A stretch of DNA of 64,000 nucleotides from VRUE01 sp040879985 (GTDB lineage: Bacteria > Actinomycetota > Thermoleophilia > Solirubrobacterales > 70-9). Under the pieces are notes generated by a model. It saw only the letters and a program-made list of their open reading frames with translations, made no database searches and was not told the DNA's origin. Location of the stretch: the NCBI GenBank assembly GCA_040879985.1, contig JBBDJH010000021.1:62001-126000 (forward strand). The letters are read 5' to 3'. Every line of letters starts with the position of its first letter. The stretch's first letter is position 1. Positions 35,871 to 43,996 of this stretch are shown one piece after another. The position numbers and the translations under genes were made by a program.

Positions 35871-37409
35871 GTGTCGGGCTACCTCCGCCGCCTAGCGACG
35901 ACCGGCGCCGCCTACACCGCGGCGAGCATTTTCTCGAAGCTGATCGCGGTCGCGCTACTGCCGCTCTACACGCGCTACCTGACCCCGGCCGACTACGGCG
36001 CCGCCGAGGTCCTCTTCGCCGCCGTGGTCGCCGCCAGCATCGTGATCCGCTTCGGCGTGATCGAGGCCGTGCTGCGCTTCTACTACAAGGCCGGCGAGGA
36101 CCCGCAGCGGGTCGTGGCGACGTCCTTCGCGGCGCTCTTCTGGTTCGGCACCGCGGCGGCGCTGATCGCGCTGCCCTTCGCTGGGCCGATCTCCGAGCTG
36201 CTGCTCGACCGGCCGGCGCCCGACCTGGCCCGGATCGCGATCGCCGGGCTCTGGGTGGCGACGCTGCACGAGTACCTGCTGACCCTCTTCCGGCTCGAAG
36301 AGCGCGCCCGCGCCTTCTTCGTCGTGACGATCGCCAACGTGCTGGCGGCGATCGCCCTGACCGTGGCCCTGGTCGTCGGCGCCGACGAGGGCGCCCGCGG
36401 CCTGCTGCTCGGCAGCTACGTCAGCGGCGCCGCCTTCGTCCTCGGCCTGATCGTCGCCCACCGGCGCCGCCTCTCGCTGCGCGTCGAACGGCCGCTGCTG
36501 CGCCGCATGCTGCGCTTCGGCCTGCCGACGATGCCGGCCGAGCTCTCGCTCTACGCGCTCAACTTCGTCGACCGGATCATCATCGTGCGCACGCTCGGGC
36601 TGGCCGAGGCCGGCCTCTACTCGCTGGCCGTCAAGTTCGCCCAGGCGGTCAACGTCCTCGTCCGCGGCTTCCAGCTCGCCTGGCCGCCGCTCGCCTACTC
36701 GATCCGCGACGACGACGAGGCCCGCCGCACCTACGCGGCGGTCGTCACCTGGTTCCTCGCCGCCTGCGCCTTCGTCGTCGTCGGCATGTGGCTGCTGGCC
36801 CGCTGGATCGCCCGCGCCCTCGCCGCGCCCGAGTTCTTCCAGTCCTACGAAGCGGTCGGCCTGATCTCGACCGCGGTCACCCTCTACGCCCTCTACATGG
36901 TGCTGCTGGTGATCCTCGGCCGCACCGGCCGCACCGAGTTCAACTTCCCGGCGACCGGCGCGGCGCTGGCGGTCAACGTCGTCCTCAACCTGATCCTCGT
37001 CCCGACCATGGGCATCGCCGGCGCCGGTCTCGCCCTGGTCGCCTCCTACCTGGTCGTGGTGGCGCTGATGTACGGCTTCACCCAACGCCTCTTCCCGGTC
37101 CCCTACGAATGGAGCCGGCTGGCCCGGATCGTGCTCGTCAGCGCGGCGCTGGTCGGCGCCGGCGAGCTGCTGCTGCCGACCGACGGCTTCGCCGGCCTGG
37201 CCGGCCGGCTCGTCCTCTGGCTCGCCTACCCGGCGGTCCTCCTGCTCAGCGGCTTCTTCAGCGACGAGGAGCGCCGCTGGCTCGCCCGCCTCCGCCATCC
37301 CGGCGAGCTGCGCGATCGCTACCGAGCCGCCCGCGACCGCCCCGCCGCCATCGACGGCCAAGTCCCCGAGGCCTACGAGGCGGAGATCATCGACGAGGAC
37401 AGTCGCTGA
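35871..37409 (+). CDS. Polysaccharide flippase (Wzx/MOP family)
   Basis: Lipid-linked sugar flippase of 512 residues with about 12-14 membrane helices. GTG 35871 follows the ligase-like gene by 9 bases. N-terminal TTGAAYTAASIFSKLIAVALLPLYTRYLTPADYG is the typical first helix and loop of the family; the middle has FGLPTMPAELSLYALNFVDRIII. The C-terminal ~60 residues are cytoplasmic and charged (SDEERRWLARL). Together with the ligase-like protein and the glycosyltransferases it forms a Wzx/Wzy-type export route. Confidence 0.93.
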   Translation: MSGYLRRLATTGAAYTAASIFSKLIAVALLPLYTRYLTPADYGAAEVLFAAVVAASIVIRFGVIEAVLRFYYKAGEDPQRVVATSFAALFWFGTAAALIALPFAGPISELLLDRPAPDLARIAIAGLWVATLHEYLLTLFRLEERARAFFVVTIANVLAAIALTVALVVGADEGARGLLLGSYVSGAAFVLGLIVAHRRRLSLRVERPLLRRMLRFGLPTMPAELSLYALNFVDRIIIVRTLGLAEAGLYSLAVKFAQAVNVLVRGFQLAWPPLAYSIRDDDEARRTYAAVVTWFLAACAFVVVGMWLLARWIARALAAPEFFQSYEAVGLISTAVTLYALYMVLLVILGRTGRTEFNFPATGAALAVNVVLNLILVPTMGIAGAGLALVASYLVVVALMYGFTQRLFPVPYEWSRLARIVLVSAALVGAGELLLPTDGFAGLAGRLVLWLAYPAVLLLSGFFSDEERRWLARLRHPGELRDRYRAARDRPAAIDGQVPEAYEAEIIDEDSR

Positions 37410-37414
37410 GCAGT

Positions 37415-37461
37415 TTGCGTGTGAGGTTAGGGCTGCAATGCAGTCCAAACTTCACACTCAA
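37415..37461. terminator. Hairpin between convergent flippase and glycosyltransferase genes
   Basis: About 21 of 23 positions pair around the centre CTGCAATGCAG, two of them as G-T. It starts 5 bases after the flippase stop and reaches the stop of the minus-strand glycosyltransferase, so it is placed as a bidirectional terminator. It lacks a T-run. Confidence 0.65.
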
Positions 37462-38450
37462 CTCTCGGCGCGGTCGCGGAGACTTTCGCCTCTTGCGGGG
37501 AGCAAGGCCTGGCGGGCATGGGCCCACATGATCCGGGCGGAGCGGTTGGGCGTGAAGACGGCGGCGAGGGTGCGCAGGGCGTAGGACCAGGCGGTGAGCA
37601 GGCGTACGGCCAGCGCCGCGGGGCGGCTGTGGTGCTTGCGCATGTAGAGGTCGCGGTTGCGGTGGAATTCGACGATGCGGGGCAGGCCGGCGGCGAGGTC
37701 GGTGGAGAGCTGGTCGTGGTGGATCGCCTCCGCCGAAGGGACGAAGAGCGTCCGCCAGCCCGCCCCGGCGAGGCGCCTGCAGAAGTCGCACTCGTCGTAG
37801 TAGACGAAGAAGGCGGGGTCGAGGTAACCGACCGAGGCGGCCGCCTCGCGGCGGACCAGCAGCGCGCTCGACTGCGCCCAGTCGACGCAGATAGCCGAAT
37901 CGGCAGCGGGGACCCGGGCGACCTGCGACTTGCCGCGCTCGCTCTGCACGGTCAGCCATCGGTGCAGGAAGATGGCCCCGGCCAGGGCGGTTCCGACGCC
38001 GGGGAAGCGCCAGGCGCAGGGCACCGGGTTGCCCTCCGAGTCGAGCAGCTGCGCGCCGGCCGCCCCGGCGCGCGGATCGGCGTCGAGCGCCGCGACCAGC
38101 GCCTCGGCGGCGCCGGGCCGCAGCTCGGAGTCCTCGTTGAGCAGCAGGCAGTAGCGGCCCCGCGCCTCGCGCAGCAGCAGCGAGTCGTTCGCCGCCTTGC
38201 CGCCTCGCCGCTGCAGCGCGATCAGGCGGACGCCGCGATCGTCGCCCGCCACGCCGCCCCGCGCCTTCGCCGCCTCGGACCACTGCCGCACCGCCCCGGC
38301 CGAGCCGTCCTCGGAGGCGTTGTCGAGGACGAGGATCTCGCCCTCGACCCCGGCCGGGTGGGTGCGCTCGATCGCGTCGAGGCAGGCGAGCAGGTCCTCG
38401 CGACCGTTCGTGTTCACGACGCAGTAGGACAGTAGGGCGTCCTGCCTCAT
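37458..38450 (-). CDS. Family 2 glycosyltransferase (rhamnosyltransferase-like)
   Basis: 330 residues from ATG 38448-38450 (MRQDALLSYCVVNTNGRED). An upstream in-frame ATG at 38489 would add residues encoded in a palindrome and is less likely. GT-A features: VNTNGRED, ILVLDNASEDGS, LLNEDSELRPG with the DXD-like acidic pair, and YYDECDFCRRL. A hydrophobic stretch near the C-terminus (AVRLLTAWSYALRTLAAVF) may touch the membrane. It probably adds a deoxyhexose to the lipid-linked repeat unit. Its 5' end overlaps the 163-base hairpin. Confidence 0.9.
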   Translation of the reverse strand: MRQDALLSYCVVNTNGREDLLACLDAIERTHPAGVEGEILVLDNASEDGSAGAVRQWSEAAKARGGVAGDDRGVRLIALQRRGGKAANDSLLLREARGRYCLLLNEDSELRPGAAEALVAALDADPRAGAAGAQLLDSEGNPVPCAWRFPGVGTALAGAIFLHRWLTVQSERGKSQVARVPAADSAICVDWAQSSALLVRREAAASVGYLDPAFFVYYDECDFCRRLAGAGWRTLFVPSAEAIHHDQLSTDLAAGLPRIVEFHRNRDLYMRKHHSRPAALAVRLLTAWSYALRTLAAVFTPNRSARIMWAHARQALLPARGESLRDRAES

Positions 38451-38598
38451 AACGTCAGACCGGAAATGACGGCCCCAGTTCGCCGCCATACTGCGTCCTC
38501 AGTCGCCCAAATAGCGCTGCTATTCGGGCTCCCTGCGTCCTTGTCTGGCGGCGCCTGTGTCTCGTCATTTCTCGGCCTACGTTATGAGACAGGACGCC
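38436..38598. repeat. 163-base nested inverted repeat upstream of the glycosyltransferase
   Basis: The outer 20-base arms (38436-38455 and 38579-38598) match at 19 positions. Next, GAAATGACG-type arms (about 38460-38471 with 38563-38575) pair, then CGCCGCCA with TGGCGGCG. At the centre, AATAGC-GCT-GCTATT forms a closing stem flanked by CCC and GGG. Nearly the whole region folds on itself. It covers the start codon of the leftward glycosyltransferase. Confidence 0.8.
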
Positions 38599-38669
38599 GG
38601 GTTCCACGGCGAGCACGATAATCGTCCGCGCATGGCCCGCCGCCCCCGCATATCTGGAAGACGCCCCCG

Positions 38670-39785
38670 GTGAAGGTCCAGTTGGTCGATCCGTCGGCGT
38701 TTACTCCCCCCTACGATCGGGCGCTGGCAGCTGCGTTGGCGCGCCAACACATCGAGGTCGAACTGTTGACCAGCCACTTTCCCTATGCCCCGGTTCCGGA
38801 GGCGCAGGGGTATCGGGTTGCCGAGACGTTCTACCGAGGCGCCGCCAAGCGCGGCCTGGGTGGCCCGGCCCGGCGGGTCGCCAAGCTGGCCGGGCACCTT
38901 CCAGACATGTTGCGACTGCGACGGATCCTGGACGCCGACGTCGTCCATTACCAGTGGCTGACGCTCCCGCGACTGGACTCCCGTCTCCTGCCCCCGCAGC
39001 GCCCCCGGGCGATGACCGCTCACTACATCCTGCCGCCGCGGCCGAGCCGCCGCCAGCTCGCCGCCGCTCGCCGCACCTTCGGCGCGATGGACGCGGTCGT
39101 CGCCCACTCCGAGCATGGCGCGCGGCGGCTGCGCGAGGCGGTCGGCCTCGATCCCGCCCGGATCCGCGTCATCCACCACGGCGCCTTCGACTACCTCACC
39201 CGCCTGCCCGAGGAGAAGCCGCTGCCGGCCGAGCTGGAGGGGGCCGAGGGCCCGGTGATCCTCTTCTTCGGCCTGCTCCGCCCCTACAAGGGGATCGACA
39301 CCCTGCTCGAAGCCTTCCGCCAGGTGAAGGGCGCCGAGCTCTGGATCGTCGGCAACCCGCGCATGGACGTGGCGCCACTCGAATCCCTGGCGGCCGAAGC
39401 TCCCGGTCGGGTCCGCTTCCTCCCCCGCTTCATAGAGGACGCCGAGATTCCGGCGATCATGCGCCGTGCCGACGTAGTCGCGCTGCCCTATCGCGACGCC
39501 GAGCACAGCGGCGTCCTCTACGCCGCCCTCGCCTTCGGCAAGCCGCTGGTCCTCGGCGCGGTGGGCGGCTTCCCCGAGGTAGCCGAACAGGGCGCCGCCC
39601 GCCTCGTCCCCCCGGCGGACCCAGCAGCTCTCGCCGCCACACTGACCGAATTGATCGACGACGAGAGCGCCCGGACGGAGCTGGCCGGCGCAGCGACCCA
39701 CGCCGCCACCACCTCCTATTCCTGGGACGAGGCCGCAAGCCAGACCCTGACGCTCTACCGACAACTCCTCGAGAAGAGGGGGTAG
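38670..39785 (+). CDS. Family 4 (GT-B) glycosyltransferase
   Basis: 371 residues from GTG 38670 with GGAAG upstream. The N-terminal Rossmann domain carries KVQLVDPSAFTPPYDRALA and the dimer-like linker HSEHGARRL. The C-terminal GT4 domain has ILFFGLLRPYKGIDTLLEAF for the sugar-nucleotide and the EX7E region HSGVLYAALAFGKPLVLGAVGGFPE. Retaining transfer of a hexose from a nucleotide sugar is likely. The last codons and the stop fall in the next palindromic element. Confidence 0.92.
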   Translation: MKVQLVDPSAFTPPYDRALAAALARQHIEVELLTSHFPYAPVPEAQGYRVAETFYRGAAKRGLGGPARRVAKLAGHLPDMLRLRRILDADVVHYQWLTLPRLDSRLLPPQRPRAMTAHYILPPRPSRRQLAAARRTFGAMDAVVAHSEHGARRLREAVGLDPARIRVIHHGAFDYLTRLPEEKPLPAELEGAEGPVILFFGLLRPYKGIDTLLEAFRQVKGAELWIVGNPRMDVAPLESLAAEAPGRVRFLPRFIEDAEIPAIMRRADVVALPYRDAEHSGVLYAALAFGKPLVLGAVGGFPEVAEQGAARLVPPADPAALAATLTELIDDESARTELAGAATHAATTSYSWDEAASQTLTLYRQLLEKRG

Positions 39786-39895
39786 GGGTGTCCATCCCGG
39801 TTCGCGGCGTCATGTTTTTCGCAGCGCCAACTCGGCGAGAGACGCCAAGTCCAAGGCGAAAAACCCAGCAACCGGGAGGGACACCCCTACCCCCT
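39777..39895. repeat. Long palindromic element between two glycosyltransferase genes
   Basis: 26-base arms (39777-39802 and 39870-39895) pair at 25 positions. The inner stem GTTTTTCGC/GCGAAAAAC is the same as in the element at 35532. Core 39806-39869 matches that element at 55 of 64 bases. The left arm contains the stop codon of the upstream gene; the next gene begins 26 bases after the right arm. Confidence 0.87.
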
Positions 39896-39921
39896 CCCTA
39901 CACAGGCCGATAATCGACCCC

Positions 39922-41046
39922 GTGCCAGTCGCCATCTTCTGGATCTGCGCGGGATCGATCGCCTACACCCATCTGGGCTACCCGCTGCTCCTCCGCGCCC
40001 TGGTGGCCCTGCGCCGCCGCCCGACCCTCGAACCCGGCACCTGGGACGAGCCGCCGCTGGTCTCGCTGATCGTCGCCGCCTTCGACGAGGAGGAGGTGAT
40101 CGCGGCCAAGGTCGCCAACGCGCTGGCGCTCGAGTACCCGCGCGAGCGGCTCGAGCTGATCGTCGCCTCCGACGGCTCGGCCGACGCCACGGTCGAGCGG
40201 GCGCGGGCCGCCGGCGCCGACCTCGTGCTCGAGCTGCCGCGCGGCGGCAAGGTCGCCGCCCAGAACGCCGCCGCCGAGCGCGCCTCGGGTGAGATCCTCG
40301 CCTTCTCCGACGCCAACAGCGTCTGGGCGCCGGACGCCCTGCGCCACCTGATCGAGCCCTTCGCCGACCCCGCCGTCGGCTACGCCTGCGGCCAGGTCCG
40401 CTTCCTCGACCCCGGCGGCGGCAACCTCGAGGGCTCCTACTGGCGCTACGAGATGCGCGTCCGCGAGCTCGAGTCCGGTCTGGCCGGGGTGACGGCCGGC
40501 AACGGCGCGATCTACGCCGTCCGCCGCGACGCCTACATTCCCCTGCCGCCGACGGGCAGCCACGACCTCTCGTTGCCGTTCCTGCTCGCCAAGCGCGGCC
40601 GCCGCTCGCTCTACGTCCCCTGGGCCGCCGCCGAGGAGAAGATGGTGCCGACCCTGGAGGGCGAGCTCGCCCGCAAGCGGCGGATGATGGTCGGCATCTG
40701 GGACATAGTCGTCGCCGAAGGGATGTGGCGGCCCCGCGGCTACCCGCCGCTCTACGCGCTCGAGATCGCCTCGCACCGGCTGCTGCGCTACGCGACCCCG
40801 CTCCTCCACCTTGCCGCGCTGGCGGCGAACGCGGCCCTGCTCGGCCACGGTTGGGTCTACACGGCGACGCTCGCCGCCCAGCTCGCCGTCCTCGCCGCCG
40901 CCCTGCTCGCCCGGCCGCTGCCCCTGGCGCCGCTGCGGGTCGCCCGCTACTACGTCTCGACCACCGCCTCGATCGCGCTCGGTCTCTGGGACCGGCTGCG
41001 CGGCGGGCCCCAGGGGGCCTGGGACAAGGCTCCCGGGACCAGGTAA
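39922..41046 (+). CDS. Family 2 glycosyltransferase, membrane type
   Basis: 374 residues from GTG 39922. A short N-terminal hydrophobic helix (IFWICAGSIAYTHLGYPLLL) precedes the GT-A domain with VSLIVAAFDEEEVIAAKV, LIVASDGSADATVE, AFSDANSVW and GNGAIYAVRR, then DLSLPFLLAKRG. Two to three hydrophobic segments follow at about 270-350. The layout is that of processive or chain-initiating transferases such as poly-GlcNAc or capsule enzymes. It ends 3 bases before the sugar-phosphate transferase gene. Confidence 0.9.
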   Translation: MPVAIFWICAGSIAYTHLGYPLLLRALVALRRRPTLEPGTWDEPPLVSLIVAAFDEEEVIAAKVANALALEYPRERLELIVASDGSADATVERARAAGADLVLELPRGGKVAAQNAAAERASGEILAFSDANSVWAPDALRHLIEPFADPAVGYACGQVRFLDPGGGNLEGSYWRYEMRVRELESGLAGVTAGNGAIYAVRRDAYIPLPPTGSHDLSLPFLLAKRGRRSLYVPWAAAEEKMVPTLEGELARKRRMMVGIWDIVVAEGMWRPRGYPPLYALEIASHRLLRYATPLLHLAALAANAALLGHGWVYTATLAAQLAVLAAALLARPLPLAPLRVARYYVSTTASIALGLWDRLRGGPQGAWDKAPGTR

Positions 41047-41049
41047 CGA

Positions 41050-41613
41050 ATGCCGAGAATTTTTGACATATCGATTGCGGTTGGGGCCTTAGTAGTCCTG
41101 TCGCCGGTTCTGCTGATCGCGGCCGTCGCGATCAAGCTCGGCAGCCGTGGGCCGGTGATCTACCGCCAGCGCCGGGTCGGCAAGGACGGCGACGAGTTCG
41201 AGCTGCTCAAGCTGCGCACGATGGTGCGGGGCTCCGACCCGGTCGGCGTCGGCAGGGTCGTCGCCCGCGACGACCCCCGCGTCACCGCCGCCGGCCGGCT
41301 GCTGCGCCGCACCTCGCTCGACGAGATCCCCAACCTGGTCAACGTGCTGCGCGGCGAGATGGCGATCGTCGGCCCGCGCCCGACGATCCCGGCCCAGGTC
41401 CGCGACTACACCCCGCGCCAGCACCGCCGCCACGAGGTCAGGCCCGGCCTGACCGGCTGGGCCCAGGTCCAGGGCCGCGCCGGGATCCCCTGGGAGGAGC
41501 GGATCGAGCTCGACGTCGAGTACGTCGAGCGCCGCGGCTTCGGCTTCGACCTGCGCATCCTCGCCAAGACGGCCGGCCTGCTCGTCACCGGCCACGGCCT
41601 CGCCCCGGACTGA
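41050..41613 (+). CDS. Undecaprenyl-phosphate sugar-phosphotransferase
   Basis: Priming enzyme that loads the first sugar phosphate on the lipid carrier; 187 residues, only the catalytic bacterial-sugar-transferase domain. One N-terminal hairpin helix (DISIAVGALVVLSPVLLIAAVAI) is followed by GPVIYRQRRVGKDG, FELLKLRTM, RRTSLDEIPNLVNVLRGEM, VGPRP and RPGLTGWAQVQGR. The short size corresponds to PglC-like members without the extra N-terminal membrane domain. Its lipid substrate is regenerated by the UppP encoded 10 kb upstream. Confidence 0.95.
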   Translation: MPRIFDISIAVGALVVLSPVLLIAAVAIKLGSRGPVIYRQRRVGKDGDEFELLKLRTMVRGSDPVGVGRVVARDDPRVTAAGRLLRRTSLDEIPNLVNVLRGEMAIVGPRPTIPAQVRDYTPRQHRRHEVRPGLTGWAQVQGRAGIPWEERIELDVEYVERRGFGFDLRILAKTAGLLVTGHGLAPD

Positions 41614-41619
41614 CCGCTC

Positions 41620-41663
41620 GATCGCAGCATTTTCCGGGCCATAGACCCCAAAATGCTGCGATC
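41620..41663. terminator. 14-bp perfect inverted repeat after the sugar-phosphotransferase gene
   Basis: GATCGCAGCATTTT (41620-41633) and AAAATGCTGCGATC (41650-41663) pair completely around a 16-base loop. It lies 6 bases after a stop codon and 18 before the next gene, so a terminator or attenuator is plausible. Confidence 0.65.
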
Positions 41664-41681
41664 AACGCATAGGGTCTCGAC

Positions 41682-42230
41682 GTGACCGATCGACCGGCAG
41701 TCAGCCTGCGTCCGTTCGAGCCCGGCGATGCCGCGGCGGTGCACCGCTGGTTCAACAACCCAGAGGCGACCGCGTCGCTGATGGAGCAGCGCGAGAGCTT
41801 CTCGCTCGCCGACGCCGAGGCCTGGGTGGCGCGGGCGATCGACGGCCCGGCGGAGGATCGCAAGTACGCGATCGCGGTCGAGGGGTACGACGAGCCGGTC
41901 GGCTTCACCGCCCTCTACGGCCTCTTCCGCCAGACCGCGCCGGAGCTGGGCGCGCTGATCGGCGACGACGTGCGCGGCAAGGGCGTCGGCCGCCGCGCCG
42001 AGGCGCTGACGATCGCCAAGGCCTTCGACGAGTTCGGCGCCCACCGCGTCTACGGCCGCATCCCGGCCCGCAACGAGGTCGCCAAGAAGACCGTCACGGG
42101 GCTCGGCTGGAAGCACGAGGGGACGATGCGCGGCCACCTCAAGCGTAACGGGGGGCCCGCGGACGACTGCGAGGTCTGGGGCGTGCTCCCCGAGGAGTTC
42201 CGCGCCGCCGCCGCGGACCTCTTGCCGTGA
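41682..42230 (+). CDS. GNAT-family N-acetyltransferase
   Basis: 182 residues from GTG 41682. RimJ/RimL-like GNAT fold: VSLRPFEPGDAAAVHRWFNNPEA at the N-terminus, then the acetyl-CoA loop LIGDDVRGKGVGRRAEALTIAKAF and the C-terminal IPARNEVAKKTVTGLGWKHEG. In a polysaccharide locus it may acetylate an amino sugar, as the similar enzymes do for dTDP or UDP sugars. The stop overlaps the next GTG, so it is coupled to the FemAB-like gene. Confidence 0.9.
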   Translation: MTDRPAVSLRPFEPGDAAAVHRWFNNPEATASLMEQRESFSLADAEAWVARAIDGPAEDRKYAIAVEGYDEPVGFTALYGLFRQTAPELGALIGDDVRGKGVGRRAEALTIAKAFDEFGAHRVYGRIPARNEVAKKTVTGLGWKHEGTMRGHLKRNGGPADDCEVWGVLPEEFRAAAADLLP

Positions 42231-43210
42231 GCGTCACCGCCGAGCTGCTCGCCGACCGCGGCACGGCTGCGGAGGGCGAGGAGTTCTTCCGCTCGCGCCC
42301 GTTCCTCGACGCCGAAGGCGTCACCCACACGCTGCGCATCGAGGCTGAGCACGGCGGGCCGCTGTTCGCCCCGTTGATCGTCCGCGAGATCCCCGGCGCC
42401 GGCGCCCGCGACGCGATCTCCCCCTACGGCTACCCGGGGCTGGTCGTCTCCCCCGGGGGTGGTCGAGGTTTGGACCGCTATGCGACTCAAACCTCGACCA
42501 CCCCCGTCGCCGAGGTCGCTCCGAGCGCGGTCGACTGGTCGGCGACCGGTCTCGTCTCGATCTTCCTCCGCCACACGCTCGGGCCGCCGCCGTTGGCCGG
42601 CGCCGCCGAGCGCAACGTCGTCCAGATCGCCGACCCGGGGCTGCCGGCGAAGAGCCGTGGCAGCGACCGCAACCGGGTCAACAAGAACCGCCGCGCGGGA
42701 TACGAGGTCGAGATCGTCGCCGGGCCGGCCAGCAGCGCCGCGCAGCGGGCCGGCTTCCGCGCCGCCTACGAGCAGACGATGCGGCGCACCGGCGCCGCCG
42801 AGCGCTACTTCTTCGCCGCCGGCTACTTCGACCGTGTGCTCGAATCGGAGGCCGCCTGGCTGGCCCTCGCGCACGCCCCCGGCGGTGACTCGGTCGCCGC
42901 CGCCTCGCTCGTAGTCCGCAGCGACGGCTTCCTGCACTACTACCTCAGCGGCAGCGCCGACGCCCAGTTGCGCGACTCGCCGATGAAGAACGTCGTCGCC
43001 GCCCTGGTCGAGCTCTCGACCGAGCGGGACCTGCCGCTCAACCTCGGCGGCGGCATCTCCCGCGGCGACGCCCTCGAGGAGTTCAAGCGCGGCTTCGCCA
43101 ACCGCGAGCAGCCCTGGCACACCTCCGAGATCGTCTGCGACCCGCAGGCCTACGAGCGACTCGCCGCCGGCCGTGACGCCGGCGGCTTCTTTCCCGCCTA
43201 CCGCGCCTAG
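42227..43210 (+). CDS. FemAB-like acyltransferase with in-frame palindromic insert
   Basis: 327 residues, GTG start overlapping the GNAT stop. The C-terminal half has the FemAB/peptidoglycan-bridge (GNAT_6-like) pattern: RAAYEQTMRRTGAAERYFF, HYYLSGSAD and PLNLGGGISRGDALEEFKRGFA. Such proteins move aminoacyl or acyl groups on wall or exopolysaccharide substrates. Between GYPGLVV and AVDWSATGL lies a segment encoded by a 53-base perfect palindrome (42454-42506), read through in frame. The gene converges on the DUF3105 gene with a 4-base overlap of the stops. Confidence 0.82.
   Translation: MSVTAELLADRGTAAEGEEFFRSRPFLDAEGVTHTLRIEAEHGGPLFAPLIVREIPGAGARDAISPYGYPGLVVSPGGGRGLDRYATQTSTTPVAEVAPSAVDWSATGLVSIFLRHTLGPPPLAGAAERNVVQIADPGLPAKSRGSDRNRVNKNRRAGYEVEIVAGPASSAAQRAGFRAAYEQTMRRTGAAERYFFAAGYFDRVLESEAAWLALAHAPGGDSVAAASLVVRSDGFLHYYLSGSADAQLRDSPMKNVVAALVELSTERDLPLNLGGGISRGDALEEFKRGFANREQPWHTSEIVCDPQAYERLAAGRDAGGFFPAYRA
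42454..42506. repeat. 19-bp perfect inverted repeat within the FemAB-like gene
   Basis: CGGGGGTGGTCGAGGTTTG (42454-42472) and its exact complement (42488-42506) flank a 15-base loop. The reading frame passes through it (about PGGGRGLDRYATQTSTTP), adding a polar loop. The left arm starts with the same GGGGGTGG type of tract seen in the other long hairpins. Confidence 0.8.
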
Positions 43211-43986
43211 CTGCGTGGTTCCACTGGCGTCGGGCCTTTCAGCCCGAACGCGTTGACCGGCTCGCCGCCGTACCTGCCCCAGGTCTCTTTGCCGAAGGCG
43301 CGGATCGCGTCGAGCGTGGCGGCGCCTTTGTACTCGGGACAGCCGAGCAGGTTGGTCCAGGTCGTCGCCGCGACCGCGTAGTCCATGTTCGTGTTGGGGA
43401 AGAAGAGGGTGCCGCCGAACATAGTGTCGTAGAGCCCCTTCAGCTCCAGCTGGTCCTCCTCGGGCAGGTCGGGGTCGTACTGGATCTGCATCCGGCCGTG
43501 CTCGAGCGAGTGGACGATGAAGATTTCGTCGGGCATCTCGCTGTAAGCGCCGTCGGCCTGTTGGTAGGGCGCGGTGGCGTGGTTGCCGGAGGTCGGCGGG
43601 TTGGTTCCGTAGTTGGGCGTAGTCGCGGTCGGCGGCAGGTGTTCTTTGCCCTCGTCTTCCAGCTCCAGCCGCACCACGCAACCGGCGGCTTTGGCGGCTT
43701 TGTCGAGGTCGGTGATTTTCGCCGCCGCCGGTGCGGTGCCCTCGCGATCGTCGGGCTCGAAGCCGTTCGTTTCGCCGGTCGCGACGAGCAGGTGGGCGTT
43801 GCCGCCGCCCCCGCCGGCGGAGGAGGCGATCACGGCGATCACACCGACGACGACGCCGAGGCCGATCAGGCCCGCGAAGCCGTAGACGGCGAACAGGCGC
43901 AGCTTCTCGGACCGGTCCTGGCCGGTCTCGCGCTGCTTCCGCGCTTCGCGGAGCCGCTGCCTCTCTTCCTCCCTGCGGTTTGCCAT
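43207..43986 (-). CDS. DUF3105 membrane-anchored protein
   Basis: 259 residues from ATG 43984-43986 (MANRREEERQRLREARKQRE). A charged N-terminal helix and one membrane helix (about 31-54, YGFAGLIGLGVVVGVIAVIASSA) precede the DUF3105 domain, which has NPPTSGNHATAPYQQADGAY, IVHSLEHGRMQIQYDP and GCPEYKGAATLDAIRAFG. The His-rich motif HSLEHGR is family-defining and may bind metal; the function of the family is not established. It lies 10 bases after the hydrolase gene on the same strand. Confidence 0.9.
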   Translation of the reverse strand: MANRREEERQRLREARKQRETGQDRSEKLRLFAVYGFAGLIGLGVVVGVIAVIASSAGGGGGNAHLLVATGETNGFEPDDREGTAPAAAKITDLDKAAKAAGCVVRLELEDEGKEHLPPTATTPNYGTNPPTSGNHATAPYQQADGAYSEMPDEIFIVHSLEHGRMQIQYDPDLPEEDQLELKGLYDTMFGGTLFFPNTNMDYAVAATTWTNLLGCPEYKGAATLDAIRAFGKETWGRYGGEPVNAFGLKGPTPVEPRS

Positions 43987-43996
43987 CTCGCAGCCC

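Noticed and set aside
35501..37531. 676-codon plus-strand frame across the flippase gene
   Set aside because: Arg/Pro-rich translation typical of a shifted frame; the flippase frame has clear membrane helices.
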